From positions 1 through 32,689 of the forward strand of contig MWTA01000102.1 of NCBI GenBank assembly GCA_002050125.1: a stretch of 32,689 nucleotides of DNA, given 5' to 3'. Of this stretch, positions 16,146-25,115 are shown piece after piece (position 1 is the first letter of the stretch; every line of letters begins with the position of its first letter). This stretch comes from Anaerolineae bacterium UTCFX2 (GTDB lineage Bacteria > Chloroflexota > Anaerolineae > Anaerolineales > UBA4823). The notes beneath the pieces are model-generated. The model was given only the letters and a program-made list of their open reading frames with translations, ran no database searches and had not been told where the DNA came from. The position numbers and the translations under genes are program-made.

Positions 16146-17828
16146 TCAAGCTTCTTTCCCAACTTCTTCATGATAGATCTCAATCAATTTCAAAATTCTC
16201 TCACGCTCGCGCGCAATCTCTTCGCGCTGTTTTTGGACTTTCAACGCATTCATGCGGTTGAAAATATCCTGCTGAACCCGCGCGGGTTCATGAACGTAGT
16301 AAAACGTGAACTTCGTTTCGCCAACATTGATCATCACCGAACCTACATTAAGCAAATATCCAATAAAACCCGGACGAACGTTTCCCAAGCTGAGGATATT
16401 ATCGAGCGGGGCAACTTTGCGCGTCTCTGTTCCTAACGGCTTCTTCTCAATATCAAAAATGCTGCGATCTGTAACCTGGTAGATATCGTTGAGCCAGTCC
16501 AAGTAGTGGTAACTTATCCAGCCAAAAACTACGGCTAAGATAATCAGAACAACCACGGATCCGAGCAGCAAAGAGCTAATGTCGAGCGAACGCTGAACTC
16601 CTATTATAACAAAGGATATAAAAAGAAAAGAAATCACCAAAAAGATGATGAGCGGCAGCCAGGCTCTCCGAAAGAAAAACAACCAGTGTTTGCGGTAGGT
16701 GATCGTATTCCCTGTTTCAAAGCGAGTTTGGAGGATTCGTTTGAAATATTTATCAAACCACGAGGGTTCTCTTGGCTCGTCAGATATCCTGACATCACCG
16801 GGCGATTTTGCGCCTGCGGGTTGTGGTGCTGGTTCCGCCTCGTCTTCTTCACTAACAATATGACGAATTGATTGGCGTAATAGGTCAAGGTCAGCCCGTT
16901 GACTGTCTTCCTGGGAGCGCAGTTGGTATTCCGAGATCAGGCTCGCCAGTTGATAAGGATTGCCCACATTCCCCAGGGTGATTCCCCCAGTGTAGGTGGT
17001 CACTCGTACATCCCCAAATCCAAACAGCCGACCAAAATATTCTGTGTGCACATTTACGGACAAGATCGTGCTCATTGGAACTTCCTGCCGGTTTTCATAG
17101 AACCAGATCACCTGTTCAAGCCAAACGACCCGTTGATTTGTCACAAAATAATAATCATTGCCCCAATCGATCCACCTCCAGACAGCCAGACCAATGCCGA
17201 TCCCTAATAAAACTGCGGCGAGAATCAAGGCTGCCCAACTGGTCGTCGCCTGTGTGCGCGCGTACCATCCTATTAGAACAAAAAACAGCCCGAATAAATT
17301 GATAAAGAGCGGCAAAATCTGGGAAAGTAAGAGCACTGCAACATGTCTGCGGCGCACCTGGTACACAACTTCATCTTCGTTAAGCCAGTCGAACTGGTGA
17401 GATTCAAGGAAATCATGACTATCAACAAACAGGCGCAGGCTGTCCAAGATGCCTGGAAACTCTCTAACCACCAGGCGGAAAATCTCCGGTGGCATAAATA
17501 ACAGGGTAACCGGAGTAAGCGCGGTGACAGTCGCCGGTTCGGTGCGGTTTTCAAGCAGCGAATCCTCCCCAAAGAAATCGCCCCGCACCAGGACATCGAC
17601 CAGGACATCATCGTTTGTGAGTTCGCGGCGGGCAGAAACCTGCCCCTCGAAAATTAGGTAAAAGCCATTCGAGGTCTGCCCTTGTACCGTAAACACCCGA
17701 TCGGGCTGATCGTGAATTACAGAAAATTGTTCCGCAATTACTGCAAGCTGAAATTCATCGAGTGAATTGAAGAGATTCAGACCATTTAGAAATTTGGAGA
17801 TCTGAGAAAGATCCGGCAGGGTCTGCAT
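16146..17828 (-). CDS. Membrane protein with cyclic-nucleotide-binding fold and two PH-like domains
   Basis: A 560-residue protein. Residues 15-130 have the cNMP-binding beta-roll with FGEDSLL at 86-92. The phosphate-contact Arg normally found before the ATV strand is replaced: the sequence is T96-E97-P98-A99-T100-V101, so ligand binding is doubtful. Two copies of a unit follow, each a pair of transmembrane helices plus a bacterial PH-like (bPH2) domain: helices 163-218 with domain 220-300, and helices 387-440 with domain 442-528. Both domains begin DW-x-N-D and share a 'P-x-x-x-I-L-S' strand. A charged helix ends the protein. Its role may be membrane-associated sensing or scaffolding; function is unknown. 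It is the first gene of an operon with def and recF, with 21 nt to def. Confidence 0.8.
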   Translation of the reverse strand: MQTLPDLSQISKFLNGLNLFNSLDEFQLAVIAEQFSVIHDQPDRVFTVQGQTSNGFYLIFEGQVSARRELTNDDVLVDVLVRGDFFGEDSLLENRTEPATVTALTPVTLLFMPPEIFRLVVREFPGILDSLRLFVDSHDFLESHQFDWLNEDEVVYQVRRRHVAVLLLSQILPLFINLFGLFFVLIGWYARTQATTSWAALILAAVLLGIGIGLAVWRWIDWGNDYYFVTNQRVVWLEQVIWFYENRQEVPMSTILSVNVHTEYFGRLFGFGDVRVTTYTGGITLGNVGNPYQLASLISEYQLRSQEDSQRADLDLLRQSIRHIVSEEDEAEPAPQPAGAKSPGDVRISDEPREPSWFDKYFKRILQTRFETGNTITYRKHWLFFFRRAWLPLIIFLVISFLFISFVIIGVQRSLDISSLLLGSVVVLIILAVVFGWISYHYLDWLNDIYQVTDRSIFDIEKKPLGTETRKVAPLDNILSLGNVRPGFIGYLLNVGSVMINVGETKFTFYYVHEPARVQQDIFNRMNALKVQKQREEIARERERILKLIEIYHEEVGKEA

Positions 17829-17901
17829 CAGGGCTCACAAGACCGAGGAGTTCAAGGACAGTAAATACAGGCTGCCTGAAAGGCGATTAATTCAGGCTTA
17901 T

Positions 17902-17922
17902 AGGGCGCCCGATGGGCGCCCT
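17902..17922. terminator. GC-rich hairpin between two minus-strand genes
   Basis: AGGGCGCCC and GGGCGCCCT form a perfect 9 bp stem around the loop GAT. It lies 18 nt after the stop of the gene ending at 17940 and upstream of the gene starting at 17828. No T-run follows on either strand, so termination is possible but not typical; a boundary structure is the alternative. Confidence 0.4.
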
Positions 17923-17939
17923 TGTAAAATCTCAAAATG

Positions 17940-18542
17940 TCATGCAGTCCGCAAACGGCGCGCCAGGAAGATCACCACGACTAAAAGAATGGCTACCCCG
18001 ATCATTGCCGGGAGGCCAATTTCGTCCGCAAATCCCGTGCTTGGAATATTGGTCGCTTGCGGCGGTCTGGCGGTGAACGTGCTCGCCAGGCGGGTTGCAT
18101 TGGCATCCAGGGTAGCAAAAAGGGAAATCGCAGTCGCCGTTTGAGCGTTCGGCGTGTCGGTCGGGATCACTACGGCGGTTGTAGGCACCGCCAGCACCGG
18201 AGTGGGGCTGGTTGTCGCCGTAAAGGTCGGAGGAATTTCGGTTGCAGTTGGTGTTTTTGTGAATGCCGCGATAATCGCCTGCAGTGCTTCCTCCGTTGAA
18301 GTGCTGGCTACCATCTCCGCGACAATCGTGTTTTGAGCCTCAACCGTTGCCTTCTGACTATCCCTGGCGTTGCGCGTCCCAGGAAGGATAAACAAGGCAT
18401 AGACAGCAATACAAACCAGCGCCAGCAGCGCAATAGCACCGAGCACGCCGGCAATAATCAGAAAAGTTCGGTTGCTTGACTCTTCCGGTGGAAGGGGTCC
18501 CTCATCTAGATCATCACTCAAGTCCAAATCTTCAAACGACAT
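17940..18542 (-). CDS. Bitopic membrane protein with LPxTG-like C-terminal motif
   Basis: A 200-residue protein not assigned to a named family. The first 23 residues are acidic (FEDLDLSDDLDEG). A transmembrane helix at 27-53 is followed by a Thr/Pro/Ala-rich stretch (about 97-165), which looks like a flexible, possibly glycosylated spacer. IPSTGF (166-171) then precedes a second hydrophobic helix (177-194) and an RRLR tail. The IPSTG-helix-basic tail layout imitates a sortase signal, but no sortase is encoded here. A strong Shine-Dalgarno GGAGGAG precedes the ATG. It starts 93 nt after the preceding gene on the same strand, so it could belong to the upstream operon or have its own promoter. 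Confidence 0.7.
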   Translation of the reverse strand: MSFEDLDLSDDLDEGPLPPEESSNRTFLIIAGVLGAIALLALVCIAVYALFILPGTRNARDSQKATVEAQNTIVAEMVASTSTEEALQAIIAAFTKTPTATEIPPTFTATTSPTPVLAVPTTAVVIPTDTPNAQTATAISLFATLDANATRLASTFTARPPQATNIPSTGFADEIGLPAMIGVAILLVVVIFLARRLRTA

Positions 18543-18635
18543 CGGATTCTCCTCCTCTCACGGGTACCCTGATTTCAAAGGGGTTGGTTTCAGACTTGAT
18601 CATGTTTGTTCTCATTACAATTTTTATGCCAGCTC

Positions 18636-19688
18636 TCAATGTATAAGCTCCAGATTCGCCAGCGGTAAATCGACCGTATTGCCGTCATCCAAGCGAATTT
18701 CTGCCGCATTGGCGCGCAAACCGCTTGGGAACATTGTCTTGCCTTTCATGCTGATAATCGTGCCGGTCTGCCCGCTGTGTGGGACGCGCAGAACACGCAC
18801 AACTTTATCGATGCCAAAAGTATCGATCTCTACAGGTACGGTTGTCCTTCCCGGGGCGGGCAAGGGGATTACAATCTCCGGTCTGGCGCCGGTATAAGGA
18901 TCCCAATCCTCTGCATTCAAGGTAACTTCGCGCCGGTTGTTGGTCACCAGCAGCTTATACGCTACTGAATTATACGGTTTCACCCCAAATCCTTCGATCA
19001 GGATGAGCGGATAGCGGACCTTCAGAGCGAGTGGAACCAGATCCATCGACAGGCTGCTTAGTATCATGCCTCGCAAAGGCAGCTCATCCGCCATTTGCAG
19101 CGCTTCAGCATCCTGGCACGAACCGGATAATATAACCGATCCCCGCATGCTCACGTCCAAATCGGAGGCGACGAGCGGATGATCCGGTCGCTTCGCCAGC
19201 ACTGCCATCAGACCATAATCGACCAGCCCATTTCCCCAAACACCTTGGATCAAAGCGCCAGATGTCTCGACTACGGCGCCGAAATCCGGGATCAACTCAA
19301 CAACATCCCCGGGGATGCCCGCTTTTAGTTGAAACGGTTTTGCAGTCCCCTCCAGGAGGACCTGACCATCGCCGGCTAAAATCACCCGGCACTCTTTCGG
19401 AGCGCGCACCACCCGATTAGAAATTCCATACGGACCGGCAATAACGTCTCCCCGCGCAAGCTGATCGCCAGCCTGGCATTGTAAATACCGCTCGGTCTTT
19501 TCTGGGGAAATGCCAAGCAGATGAGCAATATCCAACCATTGATATTCAGGATTGACGTTTGTCTCTGCCAGCACATCCAACGCGCTGACTTGTTGACCGG
19601 TGCGCGCCAGCACCTTGCCAGGGTGAGGGAGAACTCTTGCCCGGCGCACCAGGGTGATCGGTGAAAAATGCGTGACTGGCGCAAGCAT
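18636..19688 (-). CDS. Beta-rich protein of unknown function, partner of GlmL-like ATPase
   Basis: A 350-residue protein I cannot assign to a named family. Residues about 8-45 (LPHPGKVLARTGQQVSALDVLAE) resemble a barrel-sandwich or RnfC-like hairpin, with a further such segment around VVRAPKECRVILAGDGQVLLEG. The middle (about 165-250) contains a Gly-rich segment with ILSGSCQDAEAL and long hydrophobic strands (YPLILIEGFGV). The C-terminal 60 residues look like a small SH3/KOW-type barrel (VLRVPHSGQTGTIIS then VDLPLANLELI). There is no signal peptide or clear membrane helix. The start ATG 19688 is one base after the upstream stop, and GGAGGG lies 8 nt before it. Translational coupling implies that it works with the GlmL-like protein. 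Confidence 0.7.
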   Translation of the reverse strand: MLAPVTHFSPITLVRRARVLPHPGKVLARTGQQVSALDVLAETNVNPEYQWLDIAHLLGISPEKTERYLQCQAGDQLARGDVIAGPYGISNRVVRAPKECRVILAGDGQVLLEGTAKPFQLKAGIPGDVVELIPDFGAVVETSGALIQGVWGNGLVDYGLMAVLAKRPDHPLVASDLDVSMRGSVILSGSCQDAEALQMADELPLRGMILSSLSMDLVPLALKVRYPLILIEGFGVKPYNSVAYKLLVTNNRREVTLNAEDWDPYTGARPEIVIPLPAPGRTTVPVEIDTFGIDKVVRVLRVPHSGQTGTIISMKGKTMFPSGLRANAAEIRLDDGNTVDLPLANLELIH

Positions 19689-19689
19689 A

Positions 19690-21447
19690 CTAATGCCCTC
19701 CAAGGCTCCAGATCCACTTTTTATAGGCTTCCTGACGCTTATGGATTTCCTTCGGGAGTCTTAATGGCCGCCCGCGCGCGTCGATGATCACCCCTAACAC
19801 GCCTCCTTTCACCGTCACGCTGCCTCCCCGGCCCGGCGCGCCCATTCCAATATCCGCCCTGTGGAAAGGTTGGATGGATAAACGCGCCTTCTGCCCGTAG
19901 GGTAACGATAGCATCTCCAGTGAGCCTTGTTTCACAATTGCCTGCGTCTCTTGACCGTTGTCATTCACCAGGTTCAATTTCAAGACCGGCTGTCCAGGTC
20001 TGGCATTTACAACAGGTGCAATGACCGTACCAAGGTTTAAGAAAGAGCTCGAATCCATCACCTGAACCGCCAATAATGGATTAAAAACCGCGGCTGCCCC
20101 AATTGACGGTGCGATGTGGTTTTGATCGAGAACCAGCGTGGTGATGCCAGCCGGCTGAAGTCCATCCAGCAATGTGAGCGCTGTATGCGCCGGACCCGGG
20201 GAACGGCTGAAAACGCTCCCAGTCGCCAAAATTGGCTCGAACGGCAGCAGCCCTGATGCTGACAGGGAAAGCAACTGCGCCGGGAAACCAGGACGAGCTT
20301 TCTTCAACGCTTCCTGCAGTGCAGTACGAACGACCGCCATCTCGATCGCGAATTCTTCCGGGGTTACGGGTATTGTCGCCGGGTGCTTTGACTTGATAAA
20401 GAGGTATTCCCGCAATTGGTCTTCCGTGATTTCGACTGTCAGCCAGTTGGAGATTTCGTCAAAGAGCCATCCGTCCGCCCATTTTCTCAATGGACTTCCT
20501 AATCCATACTGCGGATACACACCCAGCGCGAGTTCCCCGTCAATTGCTGCGGCAATTGCCGTTGCCGATGCGCCAACGTCTACCCCCAAAACGCCTTTTT
20601 TATCGCGCAGAAAAGAGCTTAAAAACCGCACCACCCGCCCAAACGCGGCTGCCGTTGGGAGAAAACCTTCATCGCCCGCCCAGATTTTCAGGTCATCCAC
20701 CCCGGACATTTTTTCAACGCGCAATTGCCCCATGATCTTTGCCAGCGCGGCTTGAGCGCCTTCTAGTCGCTCCAGGTCGAGCGTCGGTCGAATATTCGCA
20801 GCGACGTGCACTGCGGCGATGCCCTCCAGGCTCGCACTGACCTGATCGGCGAGTTCGGAATTCCCCACGAAGAAAACATCGGGACGTTCCAGCTCGGGGA
20901 TTAGGTAACAAGCCAAACCAACCGATTCCAGGAGCGCCATCAGCGATTTCGAAGCCCCCCCATCGGTGCCGCCGGCGACGACGATCAGGTCGGGACGAGA
21001 CCGAACCAGCATATTCAAGCGCGCATCCGCTTTGCGATGATCGGTGAGGCTGAAGGTGTAGATCAGGTCGCTGTACGTGGTCTGAACCAATCGGCGTGCG
21101 CTTTCGCCAGACACATCTTCCAGTAATCCGACAACCGCCACTTTGAGCGGCGCGCCGGCAGAAATCGTAGCTGCAAACCGATCCACACCGGTACCGTCGC
21201 TGGCAGCGGGGATGATCAGTTGCTGGCGAGAATCGATCAGAACCCGCCCGGTCACGCGCTGCAAGTCATCTAAGGCTAATCTCACGCCCTCGCCGATGTT
21301 CTTGAAGGGCGCGATCGCAGTGGTATTTGCAGTCCCCATCGCGATAAATCGATAGCGGTCGTCAGCAACCTCGAAGAGAATCGCGCGCGTCGTGACGGAC
21401 CCAACGTCAATTACGAGGATAGATTCCGCATCAATGATCGCTGTCAT
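19690..21447 (-). CDS. GlmL/MutL-family ASKHA ATPase
   Basis: A 585-residue protein of the glutamate mutase accessory (GlmL/MutL, distinct from mismatch-repair MutL) family. It has an actin/Hsp70-like ATPase fold with a phosphate-1 loop DVGSVTTR (14-21), GGTDGGASKS (159-168) and a second DVGASAT (290-296), consistent with a duplicated ASKHA core. Known GlmL sits with the cobalamin-dependent mutase subunits GlmS/GlmE and is thought to reactivate them. Here no mutase or cobalamin-binding domain is nearby. The gene is in an operon of membrane proteins, so it may power or regulate a membrane complex. The start ATG 21447 follows a weak AGGGTG, and the preceding gene ends 25 nt earlier. Confidence 0.82.
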   Translation of the reverse strand: MTAIIDAESILVIDVGSVTTRAILFEVADDRYRFIAMGTANTTAIAPFKNIGEGVRLALDDLQRVTGRVLIDSRQQLIIPAASDGTGVDRFAATISAGAPLKVAVVGLLEDVSGESARRLVQTTYSDLIYTFSLTDHRKADARLNMLVRSRPDLIVVAGGTDGGASKSLMALLESVGLACYLIPELERPDVFFVGNSELADQVSASLEGIAAVHVAANIRPTLDLERLEGAQAALAKIMGQLRVEKMSGVDDLKIWAGDEGFLPTAAAFGRVVRFLSSFLRDKKGVLGVDVGASATAIAAAIDGELALGVYPQYGLGSPLRKWADGWLFDEISNWLTVEITEDQLREYLFIKSKHPATIPVTPEEFAIEMAVVRTALQEALKKARPGFPAQLLSLSASGLLPFEPILATGSVFSRSPGPAHTALTLLDGLQPAGITTLVLDQNHIAPSIGAAAVFNPLLAVQVMDSSSFLNLGTVIAPVVNARPGQPVLKLNLVNDNGQETQAIVKQGSLEMLSLPYGQKARLSIQPFHRADIGMGAPGRGGSVTVKGGVLGVIIDARGRPLRLPKEIHKRQEAYKKWIWSLGGH

Positions 21448-21472
21448 ATCACCCTAAATGATCGCTGTCCAA

Positions 21473-22165
21473 TCATCCTATCGGAACCAAAAACGATCGG
21501 ATGAATTCAACCAGTAAATTAACCCGTTCGATCAACACGGTCAGCACCGCTGAATACACCCCGGCGAAAATCACCCCGAAAGTGACTGCAACGAAGAATC
21601 GACCGACCAGATAAACCGCTCTCCAGGCTGTCTGCAGGGAGGGGTTGTTCGAAAAGCGCGTCCCAAACTGAAAGGATACCAGGGTGACAGCCGTTCCGAC
21701 CAAAATCAGCCCGCCATTAAATAACATCGAGCCAAAGTTCACCCCCGCCTTGCCAGCGGCGTTTGGATCAAACAAGTTCAACGAAGCCTGAATTTGGGGG
21801 AAGAGCGTACCTAACAAAGCGCCGCCCACAATTGTCGCCGCGCCAACGCCGACCAGAAAAGCCATAACCGGCGCGCCAATGACAGAGAGCCGTGGCGCCG
21901 CTTTTGCCAACAACAAGAGCGATAATATCAAAGGCACCACCACCAGCAATCGTTCTTCCAGCGTACCCAAGAGCAGAGGCCGCAACAATTGTGGCCAAAT
22001 AACGCTATAGAAAACCGCCGCCGCGACAAAGCCAGCCGAAACTCCTACAAACAGATGGATCGCCAATCGAAAAAGCAGGTTATCTCCTAGGATGTAACTG
22101 AATACAAACAGGGTCAAGAAAAAAGCAAGAAAACCGCCTATCAGATCCAGCAAACTGACGTCCAC
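21473..22165 (-). CDS. Polytopic membrane protein, function unknown
   Basis: A 230-residue integral membrane protein with about six hydrophobic helices (roughly 5-25, 30-52, 70-88, 93-117, 146-166 and 183-212) and a short polar loop around 125-143. No known family is recognised. The GTG at 22165 was chosen because GGAGAGGG lies just upstream and the protein then opens directly into its first helix; longer in-frame starts would lie inside the preceding gene. It begins 5 nt after the preceding stop and 25 nt before the GlmL-like gene, which marks it as part of the same operon. Confidence 0.75.
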   Translation of the reverse strand: MDVSLLDLIGGFLAFFLTLFVFSYILGDNLLFRLAIHLFVGVSAGFVAAAVFYSVIWPQLLRPLLLGTLEERLLVVVPLILSLLLLAKAAPRLSVIGAPVMAFLVGVGAATIVGGALLGTLFPQIQASLNLFDPNAAGKAGVNFGSMLFNGGLILVGTAVTLVSFQFGTRFSNNPSLQTAWRAVYLVGRFFVAVTFGVIFAGVYSAVLTVLIERVNLLVEFIRSFLVPIG

Positions 22166-22170
22166 CCTGG

Positions 22171-24486
22171 TTACCCTCTCCCCTCGGTTCGTTTGGCGGA
22201 ACTCGTTCGATGCATAAAGCCCAGCGCAGCATTGATCGCCGAGCCAACAACAATCAGCAATACCACTGTACTGAGTGCGATCATGAACGTCGACCAAAAC
22301 GATAAGGCAGCGCCTGGCTGGCCCAACAGGGTTTCGTATTGCGCCGAATCCCAAAGACCACCTAGTAATCCATTGACCTGACTGGGATAGGCAGTGTAAT
22401 ACGGCATTATCACCGGCTCATTTTGGGCGCTTGCCGCCACAATCACCGGCGTATCCCCTCGGTAGGATTGCGTTTGCTCAATCCACGTACGAACTGTATC
22501 CGGGTTCTCCGAGGCTATCAAAATGAGTGAAAAATCGCGGATTGAATGTATTCTCAACAGCGCGGGGTTATCCCAGGCGTTTGCGCCGTGCGTGTCGAAG
22601 GGAAGCGCGTCCCGTGTATCCTGGGCAAATGCCAAAACCCCAACGTGACCACCAGGGATAAATCCCAGATTTGTATAAGCAGCCGGATTCACCGCGCCCA
22701 CTGGTTCAAGTGAAAGGATCAATTGCTCTGCCTGAACTGGTCCGGTAGGCAGCGTGGATACCAGTACGAGATGCCCCCCTTTGGCAAGAACATGCGCCAG
22801 CATTGATTTGAGGTTGAATGTAACCTCGCCCGAAAACCCGGGTGAATAATCAACCACAACCAAAACAGGCGCGCCAGGCTGCAGATTAGAGATCAATTGG
22901 TTAACCGCAAAGACTTGCGAATTCAACGCGGGCGCGTTGAAAACCAGCGGCGAGGAAATCAAAGAGATCAAGATGGCGGCGAACAGGATCACCCCAATTA
23001 AAATCCGCTGCAGGCTTTGAGTTTTGACGATCGGCGCTTGTGGAACTGGCTTTGAAACACCCTCTTGTTCAATCAATGCAGCCAGCATAGCCGCCTGTTC
23101 CGCGTGCATCTCAGAAACGCGCGGTTTGAGAGTATAGGCTGGCGGTTTGGCAGATTGAATGATTTCTGGCTCGGCGGGCAGCGCTCCAACCAAACCCGCC
23201 AGGGGACCGGCTTTTTCGGGTAACTCCTGACCCTGAGCATCCGCCTGACCTTCAAAATCCAACGCCTCCATCGGGCGCATGGCTTTCAACCAGCTTGGCA
23301 AATCGGCTGTTGAAATCGCTTCCTGCCCCAAATCCGATGTAAATGCAGGAAGCTGCTCCTCTGTTTCGGGTTTCACGATCTGGGAGAGCCAATCCGGATA
23401 TTGATCCGCAGGTTGAACTTCCTGACCCTCGGGTTCTGGAGCGGGTTTTTCATCCGGTAAGGAAGTATCTGCCGGGGTTTCTAGCGAATGCGACTCGATC
23501 TTTTCCAGCCAGGACAAATCATTGTCAAAAAGCTCCACCTCTTCAGATTTGGAGAGGTCCGCTTCGGCGCCAAAATCCCAACTCCCCAAATCAAATGTGG
23601 GTTCATCTACGCCGGGGACTTCCTCGAAAGGTCTCTCTTCAGGCTCAGCCGTTAAGGGTGGTTCCCCGGCAGCCAGCGGTTCGATTGGCGCCTCGTCCAG
23701 GGGTTGTTCTCCGAATGGCTCTGGCTCATTGGCAGCCGTTTCTTCAGTTGCCCTATCGATCCAACTGGGAAACTGCGGCTCACTCTCAGGCTGCTTTGAA
23801 ACAACCTCCTCGAATAAACCTTCTGACCTTGAAAGCCAATCGGGAATATTTTCTCCTTCTTTTTCAAACGAAAGCCAGGCGGGAATATCTTGTTCTTCAG
23901 AACGATGAGCAGGCTGATCATCCACTGTTGAAAACTCGAAGGCTTCCGGTTCAGCAGGGATGCTCTGCTGGGCGCTGGTTTCATCCCACTGGGGTAGTTC
24001 CGGTTCGCCTACGAACGATTCTGTAGACGTATCGTCGCTGATACGCCGCATCCAATCCGGATCTTCGTCCTGAATGCGCCCAAGATCTGGCTTGTTCGTT
24101 GAAATATCGGCGGTTGGTTCTGCAGAAGGGATGATATCTTTCAACCATTCAGGCAACTCACTATCACTGGAGTCTCCCCCAGTGAAAGCCTCCTGTTCGC
24201 CAACTGATTCGCCCAGAAAACGCTCATCCCCTGCATCTTCTCGCAGACCTTTCAACCAGTCGGGGATTGGTTCATCTTCTCCAGCGTTGGCGAATTGCGA
24301 GGAAACAATTCCGGCGCCTGTCATCATCCAATCCGGCAGATCGCCTGCCTCCGAACCTGACTCAGGCAAACCCTTCGCGCTCTCCCCTTCCTGCCAAACA
24401 GGTGTCAGCCGCGCGCCGCAATACTGGCAAACCTGGGCATCCTCGGGATTTTCTTTCCCACACAGCGAACAGCGTATCTCGCTCAC
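22171..24486 (-). CDS. Zinc-ribbon membrane protein with repeated Pro-x-Trp motifs
   Basis: A 771-residue protein. An N-terminal zinc ribbon has C6/C9 and C20/C23. Residues about 40-480 are very acidic and Pro/Glu-rich, probably disordered. Within them a short motif of the form hydrophobic-Pro-[Asp/Glu/Ser]-Trp-[Leu/Met/Ile] recurs, with tryptophans at 53, 77, 114, 145, 167, 204, 217, 242, 326, 366 and 399. A transmembrane helix (about 494-516) leads to a soluble alpha/beta domain (525-725, beginning VLVVVDYSPG) and a second helix (733-755). The ribbon and repeats are therefore on one side of the membrane and the alpha/beta domain on the other. It starts at GTG 24486, 2 nt after the previous stop, with GAGGGA upstream. 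Function is unknown; the repeats look like docking sites. Confidence 0.8.
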   Translation of the reverse strand: MSEIRCSLCGKENPEDAQVCQYCGARLTPVWQEGESAKGLPESGSEAGDLPDWMMTGAGIVSSQFANAGEDEPIPDWLKGLREDAGDERFLGESVGEQEAFTGGDSSDSELPEWLKDIIPSAEPTADISTNKPDLGRIQDEDPDWMRRISDDTSTESFVGEPELPQWDETSAQQSIPAEPEAFEFSTVDDQPAHRSEEQDIPAWLSFEKEGENIPDWLSRSEGLFEEVVSKQPESEPQFPSWIDRATEETAANEPEPFGEQPLDEAPIEPLAAGEPPLTAEPEERPFEEVPGVDEPTFDLGSWDFGAEADLSKSEEVELFDNDLSWLEKIESHSLETPADTSLPDEKPAPEPEGQEVQPADQYPDWLSQIVKPETEEQLPAFTSDLGQEAISTADLPSWLKAMRPMEALDFEGQADAQGQELPEKAGPLAGLVGALPAEPEIIQSAKPPAYTLKPRVSEMHAEQAAMLAALIEQEGVSKPVPQAPIVKTQSLQRILIGVILFAAILISLISSPLVFNAPALNSQVFAVNQLISNLQPGAPVLVVVDYSPGFSGEVTFNLKSMLAHVLAKGGHLVLVSTLPTGPVQAEQLILSLEPVGAVNPAAYTNLGFIPGGHVGVLAFAQDTRDALPFDTHGANAWDNPALLRIHSIRDFSLILIASENPDTVRTWIEQTQSYRGDTPVIVAASAQNEPVIMPYYTAYPSQVNGLLGGLWDSAQYETLLGQPGAALSFWSTFMIALSTVVLLIVVGSAINAALGFMHRTSSAKRTEGRG

Positions 24487-24488
24487 TT

Positions 24489-25115
24489 CTATCCCTCGTA
24501 TGGTCGGTCAGCTCCCAGCAAGACGCGCAGACCTGTCGCGATTGCGCCAAGCGATACCCCGATGAGGATGGCGCGGGTTCCTCCCAACGACCAGGTTTGG
24601 GTGACCCAATCGCGCAGAAAGCCCAGCTCGGGGAGGTCGAACCAGACAGTCATCGCGGTGGCTGCTAAAACAAAGAAAGCCGTCGCTACAAAGATGATGT
24701 AGAACAAAGATAATTTTCTATAAAACAGACGAACCAGCGCATACAACAACGCAATAGCCAAAATCCCGACCAGGCTCGCTTCAACCGGTAAGAGAAGATA
24801 ATTGAAAATCCATAAAGAGGCTTGAGAAGTCAAGCCAAAAAAGACAACGACGACAAACGTCACAACCAGAGAAAACATCAATATTCCGCTAAAAAAGGCT
24901 TGTTCTCCCCCGGCTTTTAGCTTGTTTATGTGAACATTGAACAGATTAAGCACGCCGACGACCAGCGCGATGGCTGACAATATCAAAGCCCAGCTCAAGA
25001 AAACCGAACGCAATCCGCTAAGTAAAGGGATGCGTATAAAATACCCCAACAAGACAATAGCACCTGAGACGATCGCAATTGCGCTCAGGGCGGGGGTTCG
25101 TAAGCGAAGCTTCAC
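24489..25115 (-). CDS. Polytopic membrane protein, function unknown
   Basis: A 208-residue integral membrane protein with about six hydrophobic helices (near 9-29, 34-58, 72-95, 103-128, 133-158 and 178-198) and basic loops such as INKLKAG and RLFYRKL. No family is recognised. The start GTG at 25115 overlaps the preceding stop as GTGA, and AGGTG lies a few bases upstream. An in-frame ATG further upstream would sit inside the preceding gene. The 4 nt overlap indicates translational coupling. Confidence 0.75.
   Translation of the reverse strand: MKLRLRTPALSAIAIVSGAIVLLGYFIRIPLLSGLRSVFLSWALILSAIALVVGVLNLFNVHINKLKAGGEQAFFSGILMFSLVVTFVVVVFFGLTSQASLWIFNYLLLPVEASLVGILAIALLYALVRLFYRKLSLFYIIFVATAFFVLAATAMTVWFDLPELGFLRDWVTQTWSLGGTRAILIGVSLGAIATGLRVLLGADRPYEG

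Noticed and set aside
23343..24026. A 227-codon plus-strand frame opposite the acidic Trp-motif protein.
   Set aside because: The composition (Pro/Arg/Leu/Gln-rich) is what the antisense of Glu/Pro-rich repeats produces; there is no start signal or domain.
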